From assembly GCA_963778225.1 (NCBI GenBank), contig CAVZTR010000007.1, positions 1 to 64,000 of the forward strand: a DNA stretch of 64,000 nucleotides. Direction: 5' to 3'. Position 1 is the first letter of the stretch. Every line of letters starts with the position of its first letter. This DNA comes from JAGVSR01 sp963778225. GTDB lineage: Bacteria > Pseudomonadota > Alphaproteobacteria > Rhizobiales > Hyphomicrobiaceae. A program made the position numbers and the translations under genes. The notes under the pieces were generated by a model. It did not search any database. It was not told the origin of the DNA and saw nothing but the letters and a program-made list of their open reading frames with translations. Of the stretch, positions 58,501-64,000 are shown piece after piece.

Positions 58501-61500
58501 TCAGCGCACGTCAAATAACTTGAGCTGCTTTTCGTCCTGCCCTTTGGTCTCGTGAGCCAGCTGCTCAATGCGATCGAACGGCACCTGCTCAGCCTCGATG
58601 AGGGAGCGTTGGGCCTTCATCGACCGCACATGGCCTTCCTGCACGAGGTGGAATTCACCGACGGTCTGATGCGGAAGAACCGCTGCAGGATCGAGACCGC
58701 TTTCGCTTTGGAATGCGGCCTTCAACTTGCGGAGTGCCGTATCTTCGCGCACGCGTCCGATGAACCAACTCGTGATCTGATCGCGGCTCTTGTAGTCGAG
58801 GTCGCCGGGCGACTGGGTGGCCAGCATGAGGCCGAGACCTGCCGAGCGTGCGCGCTTCAGCAAGCTCTGCAGCGGCTCTGCCGTCGCCGGCTTGGCATTG
58901 GCCGGAATGTAGAGGTCGGCCTCGTCGAACATGACGACGGCCTGCAACTCCTCGTTCGGGTTGCGCTGGCAGAACCGCAGCGCTTCGGAGAGGAACTGCG
59001 AGACCCAGAACAGGATGTTCTCGTTGTCGCCAAGGAAGCCCGTGTAGATGATTGACAGCCGTGTGCGGCCATCGCGAGCGTAGGGCCCGAGACCCAACAG
59101 GCTCTCCATGCGCAAGCTCTCGCCGCCGCCTTCGAACAAGGCCGAGTTGCGATGGCGCAAGCTGTCGAGCTGGGCGACGAGGTCACGCCGGATCTTGCCT
59201 GACGGGTCCATGCGCTGCGTCAGATCGGTGAGTTCGGGATCCTCATCTTCAAGGAGCGCGATCAGATCGGCGAGCGTCACTTCGCGACTGTAGCGCGAGC
59301 CCAGAATGCGCAGCGCGACCGAGAGCGTGCCGGACTGCTTTTGATGCGTAGCGGAATTCTTCAAGTGCAGCATCTCACCGAGTGCGGCGGATGACAGGTT
59401 GGCCAGCAGCTGCTGCTCATGCTCGGGCAATTCATTGATGCCGTTCGGCAGCAGCGTGATCGAGATAGGACGGCCCGAGGCGCGTCCGGGCGTATAGACG
59501 GCGACGTCAATCGCATCGGCGAGCTTTTCGCGGTCGCCGCGGCGTTCGCTGAACTCGTCGTCGTTGGCGCGCCACACGTCGGGGTTGGCGTAGGAGCACA
59601 AGTCGCCCTTGCGGTCGAGCAGCACGGCTGGAATGCCCTGCAAAAGAAGCTGCTCGATAAGGCAGAGGGCAAGCGTCGTCTTACCGGAGCCCGAGCCGCC
59701 GAGGACGGCTGCGTGACGTTTTAGAACGTCCTTGTTGAGCGTGATGGGTTTGGCGCGTCCGCCGCTTTCGCGGCCGGCGAGAATAGACCCGGCGCTGCCG
59801 TTCTCGTCGAGAATGACGGAGAGCGGGAGTTCATCGTCGTTCGCAGGCAACGTTTCGGGCTCACCATCGGCCCAGCCGGCTGTCCAGCCGCCGGGGGTCG
59901 CAGGTGTCGCTTCCATAACGGATTGCGGCGGCGATGCGATATCCGTTGCCGGCGCTGCGACGGACGCGACGGATTTTGCCTCGTCAGACTTGGGCGTGCG
60001 GGGAATGCTGCGGCCAAGCAAGTCAAGCCGCAGAAGCTGGATCACGACCATGATGTTGGAGAGCAGGCGCGCATCCTCGAACCAGGTCGTGAACCCGGGG
60101 TCTTGGCGGTAGTGCGCGTGGAATTCGCGCACCGTCATGATGCGCTCCCACTCCGGTATCGGCACGATGATCTGACGTCCGCCACTCTCGCGGAATTTGC
60201 GCATGGCCTGCGCGGTCTGGTTCTTGCCGTTGGGCGGGAAATCGGAGGCGCGCAGCATGAAGCACGCCTTGCCGGCCATCGATGACAGCACCTTATCGAG
60301 CTGACGCTTGAGGCCGCCGCCTTGTGTCTTTCGGTTGCAGAGGAACACGCGCGCTTCTGCGGCGTGGCCCGTCTTTTTGTGGCGGATGACGAGATCTATC
60401 GCGGGCACATCGTCCGACAAAACGAGACGGTTGGTGGCCAGCACAATGTCGCCCGCCCACTCGTCCTTGGCGAGTTGAAGACCAGCGGTGAGGATGTCGA
60501 GCAGTTCTTGATCGTCTGAGGGAATTTCCGCCTCGGACGCGTTCTGGAAGCGCTCCCACATTTCGCGATAATCGAGAGCTGATCCGGTTGCAGATCTCGT
60601 CGACGTGTCACCGTCGCCAAATATATTGCCGAGAACGGACGCGAGCGTGGAGGCCCAGCTGCCGCCGGCCTCTTCTTCGCGATCCTCGGGTTCGCCGCTG
60701 ACTTTTTCGCGCAGCCGCGACTGGGCATGCTCCAGAAGGCGGCGCGTCGAGAGGCCGCCGAATTCCTCAAAGAACTGTGGTCCAAAGAACTGCGTCGGAT
60801 CGGGATACGCGAGCCCTGCCGCCTTTGCCTCCGCTTCATGCTGGAGACGGCGCGCGATGATCAGGCGCGCTTCTTCCGGCGTACGGCTTTCCAGAAGTGC
60901 GACGGGACCCGACTTCTCGATGCGGTCGAGATAGGACTGGGGCAAGGCACCGCGAACCTGACCGTAAAAATCATCGAGGCATGAGATGATGACGATCGCA
61001 TTGGTCAGACGGTTGGCTATCTGAATGAGGTCGCGCACCGCTTTCTGGAAGCGTTCTTCCGCGTCGTCGAAGAAACGCAAATCTTCGACCTGATCGATGG
61101 CGAAGACGAGCGCTGACTTTTCGACTGTCCAGATCAGTTTGCCGAGCGAGGTGATGATCTCGAAGGCGCGGTCCTCGCCTGTGTTGGGATCGAGGGCCGC
61201 AACGGCCTGATGCGCGAGCGGCGTCAACTGACGGCCGTTGAGATACTGCCGGATGCGCTGATCGATGCGCGGGTCCCGGCGCTCCATATAGAGCAATGCG
61301 CGGACGATGTTGATGTCGAGGTCTTCGTTGGCGAGCTTGGGCGCGGCGACGATGTCGTCGGCGAGTTTCAAGACCAGGCGGGCAAGTTCTTCCTCGTCGA
61401 GAGCTGCTTCGCGCAGGTGTTCCAGATCCTTCGCCGGAAGCACGGCGCTGTCGGAGACGAGCTTCGTCGTCAGGCGTGTCAGGCCACTCTCGCCGGGGGT

Positions 61501-61926
61501 GTCGGGATCATAGGATTTTTCGAGCGAATGAACGAGCCGGCGCAGGAAATAGTCGGCGTAATTGGAGATGTCCGGCGTCATCTGCGCGTAGCCGAAGTAG
61601 GCTGCGCCCGTTCGGTGGGACGACGTGCGCAGCGCGCGCAGGAGATGCGTCTTGCCGGCGCCAGACTGTCCATGGAACAGCAGAATGCGGGCCTGATTGG
61701 CGCCACCCTTGCCCGACGCGACAGACCGCAGAGTTTCGGCGAATTTCAATCGCGCCTTCGAGTGGACCTCGCCCACGTCGACAGGGTCTGCGCGCCAAAT
61801 ATCGTCTTCCCACGTGATCGAATGCTCGAAGGCATGGGCCAACTCATCGGCAGCCCAATCTCTCGGCTCTTCGTTCACGGTGCTTTTCGCGATCAAACCC
61901 ATACGACCCATACCCTCAGCGCTCAT
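58501..61926 (-). CDS. Large two-P-loop ATPase with HerA-like C-terminal motor
   Basis: A 1,141-residue cytoplasmic protein. The N-terminal AAA-type ATPase has Walker A GQSGAGKT (86-93) and a Walker B-like LVFAIDQVED (about 270). The middle (about 480-650) has IDLVIRHKK...AEARVFLCNR, which faintly recalls a restriction-endonuclease-like core. The C-terminal half is a HerA/VirB4-type motor: Walker A GGSGSGKTT (about 740), VVMFDEADLY (about 1000), then LATQSPGDLDYKSRD. The last residues, QLKLFDVR, contain a beta-clamp-type QLxLF motif. It follows the winged-helix gene after 16 bases, so the two form an operon. Such motors translocate DNA; this family is unknown to me. Defence, DNA repair or chromosome processing are all possible. 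Confidence 0.75.
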   Translation of the reverse strand: MSAEGMGRMGLIAKSTVNEEPRDWAADELAHAFEHSITWEDDIWRADPVDVGEVHSKARLKFAETLRSVASGKGGANQARILLFHGQSGAGKTHLLRALRTSSHRTGAAYFGYAQMTPDISNYADYFLRRLVHSLEKSYDPDTPGESGLTRLTTKLVSDSAVLPAKDLEHLREAALDEEELARLVLKLADDIVAAPKLANEDLDINIVRALLYMERRDPRIDQRIRQYLNGRQLTPLAHQAVAALDPNTGEDRAFEIITSLGKLIWTVEKSALVFAIDQVEDLRFFDDAEERFQKAVRDLIQIANRLTNAIVIISCLDDFYGQVRGALPQSYLDRIEKSGPVALLESRTPEEARLIIARRLQHEAEAKAAGLAYPDPTQFFGPQFFEEFGGLSTRRLLEHAQSRLREKVSGEPEDREEEAGGSWASTLASVLGNIFGDGDTSTRSATGSALDYREMWERFQNASEAEIPSDDQELLDILTAGLQLAKDEWAGDIVLATNRLVLSDDVPAIDLVIRHKKTGHAAEARVFLCNRKTQGGGLKRQLDKVLSSMAGKACFMLRASDFPPNGKNQTAQAMRKFRESGGRQIIVPIPEWERIMTVREFHAHYRQDPGFTTWFEDARLLSNIMVVIQLLRLDLLGRSIPRTPKSDEAKSVASVAAPATDIASPPQSVMEATPATPGGWTAGWADGEPETLPANDDELPLSVILDENGSAGSILAGRESGGRAKPITLNKDVLKRHAAVLGGSGSGKTTLALCLIEQLLLQGIPAVLLDRKGDLCSYANPDVWRANDDEFSERRGDREKLADAIDVAVYTPGRASGRPISITLLPNGINELPEHEQQLLANLSSAALGEMLHLKNSATHQKQSGTLSVALRILGSRYSREVTLADLIALLEDEDPELTDLTQRMDPSGKIRRDLVAQLDSLRHRNSALFEGGGESLRMESLLGLGPYARDGRTRLSIIYTGFLGDNENILFWVSQFLSEALRFCQRNPNEELQAVVMFDEADLYIPANAKPATAEPLQSLLKRARSAGLGLMLATQSPGDLDYKSRDQITSWFIGRVREDTALRKLKAAFQSESGLDPAAVLPHQTVGEFHLVQEGHVRSMKAQRSLIEAEQVPFDRIEQLAHETKGQDEKQLKLFDVR

Positions 61927-61942
61927 TCATGGACAGAAGCGC

Positions 61943-63085
61943 TCATTCCTCAATGCGGACGTAATGCCAGACGGTATTGCGGTCAGGCGTTGCCGACCGC
62001 TCGATATCGTCGCGCAAATCTTTGCTTCTCAAGTCTGCGTTTGCGAGCGCCAGCGCCCCGCGCCGATGCGCTTCGATGAGCATGCTCTTGAACTCGATCT
62101 CGGAGAGAGCCCAAATCTCGTGCTCGACGCGAATCGCATCCCAGACCCTCGATATAAACGCTTTTGCCGGCCAACCGTGCGCAGACTTTGCAGCCGCGCG
62201 TTTGACGGCGGCCGAGAAATCCTCCAGGCCCGGACGCGGGGGCGGTCCGTTGGCTGGCTTGCGGTCGTTGGCGACCCGATCGACGAGACGCGGCGGCTGG
62301 ATAGACTGCGCCGATGCGGGCCTTGTCGCGCGATTTTCGGCTTTCGGCTGCGCGTCGATCAATTGCGTCATCATGCGGCGCAGAAGCGTCAGGCGCACAA
62401 TGTCGGGATCGGTTTGCGCCGCACCGATGGCATCAGCAGCAAGTTGCGCGATGAGCTTTGCGTCTGTTGCAAATTCGCGTGGCGAGGCGGCAAGCTGTCC
62501 AGCGAGCGTGCGGGCAGCTTTCGACGGCAGACCGGCGCCTTTGGCAAAGCCTGCCTTGATCTTGTTGCCGAAGGCGCGCTCGAGCGCGACCAGCGCCAAT
62601 TGCGCGCGCAGCTTGGCGTCGGGAATGTTTTTCTTTCCTTTGAGACCATAGGTGGTCTGCAGGATTGCAGTGCGCAGTCCTTCCGGGCGCGCGAGCGACT
62701 TCTTGCGCGACGCCTGTTCGCGGCCGAGGCCAAGCGCCTTGGCGACGAGCGCAGTGTCACGGACCTGATCCCAGCCCGCCAGCGGCAATGATCCGGCTTC
62801 GATAAAGCTGCCTGCCACCTCCGTGCCCGCCGCGGTTGCCGAAAGCCGGCCGCGAGTCTCGATGGCAAATCCCCGCTGGGTCAGGGCCGCAACGCCAGCA
62901 TCGACAGCGGCGCGCACTTCGGCGGGTGAGAGTTTGTGTTGCAGGAGTGCGCCGGCATCGCGCGCCAGGTCACTGCGCGTGGCTCCGCCTTCGCACGCGA
63001 TGCGCGCGAGGAGCAACGTCTCTACAGGTCCGACAACGGCGTCGCGGGCGGAATCAATCACCGCCTCGCCGGCACGTGCAGGCAT
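61943..63085 (-). CDS. Winged-helix accessory protein of the ATPase cassette
   Basis: A 380-residue protein with an N-terminal winged-helix-like region (about 15-90: LLLARIACEGG, then SDLARDAGALL) and a helical middle. A Pro/Arg-rich linker (about 255-295) leads to a second winged-helix-like C-terminal domain (SEIEFKSMLIEAHRRGALAL, then HYVRIEE). ATG 63085 is decided by GAGGGAGG eight bases upstream; the longer frame to 63319 has no such site. The protein may load or regulate the downstream ATPase on DNA. I do not recognise a named family. Confidence 0.65.
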   Translation of the reverse strand: MPARAGEAVIDSARDAVVGPVETLLLARIACEGGATRSDLARDAGALLQHKLSPAEVRAAVDAGVAALTQRGFAIETRGRLSATAAGTEVAGSFIEAGSLPLAGWDQVRDTALVAKALGLGREQASRKKSLARPEGLRTAILQTTYGLKGKKNIPDAKLRAQLALVALERAFGNKIKAGFAKGAGLPSKAARTLAGQLAASPREFATDAKLIAQLAADAIGAAQTDPDIVRLTLLRRMMTQLIDAQPKAENRATRPASAQSIQPPRLVDRVANDRKPANGPPPRPGLEDFSAAVKRAAAKSAHGWPAKAFISRVWDAIRVEHEIWALSEIEFKSMLIEAHRRGALALANADLRSKDLRDDIERSATPDRNTVWHYVRIEE

Positions 63086-63431
63086 GGGTTGGGCCTCCCT
63101 CATGCTGTCTGTCCGGACGCGCGAATCACCGGCCATTGGTCGGAAACTCTGCGAGAGAAATGAAGCGGTTGGAAGGGGCGGGGGCCGCTCACGGTCGCTG
63201 GACCTACGGACCTGAGTCCCTCCGGACACGGTTTCGGGCTCAAGTTGCAGATAAATCATGGAAAATTGATCGACCGCGATCTGAAGTTTGCCCCGGCAGC
63301 GCCAAATTCGGGACACCATCGCGAGGCTAAAATTGCTTCCGGTGTCGAGGGCAAGGTCGCGCCAAAACGTGCGGAACGAAGACAGAAGCCGTCGTCAGGT
63401 TTTCGGCTCCGGCTTCGGGCTCTGTTTACCA
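63086..63431. other. Divergent intergenic region
   Basis: It holds the leftward promoter of the winged-helix/ATPase operon. GAAC-GAAGACA-GAAG (63374-63388) is one base off a LexA box but far (about 290 bases) from the leftward start, so I give it little weight. Nothing else is recognisable. Confidence 0.4.
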
Positions 63432-63447
63432 TTAACGGGCAGTTAAC
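63432..63447 (+). promoter_or_regulatory. CtrA-type binding site
   Basis: TTAA-CGGGCAG-TTAAC is an exact match to the CtrA consensus TTAA-N7-TTAAC, and the TTAACGGG unit is directly repeated with an 11-base period. It lies 56 bases before the CAP lipoprotein start. CtrA is the cell-cycle regulator of Alphaproteobacteria, including budding Hyphomicrobium. Binding is inferred. Confidence 0.6.
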
Positions 63448-63503
63448 GGGTCTCTGCGATGGTTAGACGGTGTACCGCGCGTCAATTGGCGGGAGTTAGG
63501 ATC

Positions 63504-64000
63504 ATGTTACGCGTCACGATCGCGGCCGTTGCCGCCATCGGTCTAACGGCCTGCAGCCTCAACAGCGGGTCGATATCGTCTGGCTTTGCCGAGGATCAAA
63601 CCGCAGCCGTCTCCAAGCGACCCACGCCGAGCGTTGCGCTTGGTGGTGAACCTGCAGCAAACCGGCCGACGCAGGTTGCGCGTCTCGACGATAAAGCCCC
63701 GCGCGGGACTTATGAGAACGCCACCAAAGGCATGCTCTCCGACCGGGACTATTCGACGACGGCGCTGGACCCGGAGAAGGCGCGCGATATCATCAATCAG
63801 TATCGCCGTGACAAGAAATTGAAGCCGCTGAAGCTCAACGCGGAGCTGACGGAAGCGGCGAAAGCGCACTCGCGGGATCTGTCCAAGTGGGATCGCATTT
63901 CACACTATGGTTCGGATGGGTCCAACCCCTGGGATCGCGTGAAGCGTACCGGCTATAAGGCTCGGCTCGCGGCCGAAAATGTCGGTACGGGGCAGATCGA
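63504..64000 (+). CDS. CAP-domain lipoprotein (partial, runs off window)
   Basis: The gene starts at ATG 63504, after GGGAG, with a lipoprotein signal (AAIGLTACS; the Cys would be lipidated). A linker of about 70 residues follows, then a CAP/SCP domain: INQYRRDKKLKPLKLNAELT, AAKAHSRDLSKW, ISHYGSDG and AAENVGTG, including the His and Glu that form the CAP cavity. Bacterial CAP proteins are secreted or surface-bound with mostly unknown roles. The 3' end is beyond the window. The CtrA-type box upstream suggests cell-cycle-timed expression. Confidence 0.85.
   Translation, partial: MLRVTIAAVAAIGLTACSLNSGSISSGFAEDQTAAVSKRPTPSVALGGEPAANRPTQVARLDDKAPRGTYENATKGMLSDRDYSTTALDPEKARDIINQYRRDKKLKPLKLNAELTEAAKAHSRDLSKWDRISHYGSDGSNPWDRVKRTGYKARLAAENVGTGQI

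Noticed and set aside
63374..63388. LexA box for the winged-helix/ATPase operon
   Set aside because: One of the eight fixed bases differs, and the site is about 290 bases from the start.

Overview
The window is chromosomal DNA of an alphaproteobacterium, most likely a Hyphomicrobium-like member of the Hyphomicrobiales. The evidence is a high G+C content, rRNA signatures (including an extended helix 9 in 23S rRNA), alphaproteobacterial regulatory sites (SOS boxes of the form GTTC-N7-GTTC, a CtrA-type TTAA-N7-TTAA box, Zur-type palindromes), and a serine-glyoxylate aminotransferase of the serine-cycle type. No insertion sequence, prophage or CRISPR array was seen.

Layout. Positions 1-3600 hold a leftward rRNA operon (16S, tRNA-Ile, tRNA-Ala, truncated 23S) with its promoter and boxA. 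Next come envelope and lipid genes (M23 peptidase, a transporter/acyltransferase/acyl-ligase fusion, a DUF2490 protein, creD, an L,D-transpeptidase), clpB, a MOSC protein, an amidase and the aminotransferase (3.9-21 kb). Positions 21-26.3 kb carry a leftward set (Cys-rich secreted protein, Tat-exported binding protein, thioredoxin-like protein, NicO permease, DUF1007 protein) divergent from znuA across a Zur-type palindrome. Positions 27.4-33.4 kb are the SOS mutagenesis cassette imuA-imuB-dnaE2 behind an SOS box. Positions 33.6-41.4 kb are mixed metabolism (gamma-glutamyltransferase, ThiO-like oxidase, ubiE, mgtE, hisA).

Positions 41.46-42.39 kb hold two small genes, each behind its own exact SOS box: one product ends in a beta-clamp-type motif and the other is a solitary Cas2/SinR-like protein. 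The operon zur-znuC-znuB (43.9-46.2 kb) has a second Zur box. Then follow a roughly 1,100-residue multi-pass coiled-coil protein of unknown function, a TadG-like von Willebrand protein, a class A penicillin-binding protein, an ECF sigma/anti-sigma pair and moeA. Positions 58.5-63.1 kb hold an unfamiliar two-gene cassette: a winged-helix protein and a 1,141-residue ATPase with two P-loops and a C-terminal clamp-type motif. The window ends inside a CAP-domain lipoprotein gene behind a CtrA-type box.

Seven genes are each broken by one or two single-base shifts, mostly in short homopolymer runs, and every one reads through to an intact protein after correction. This looks like residual sequencing error rather than gene decay, so these genes are annotated across the shifts.
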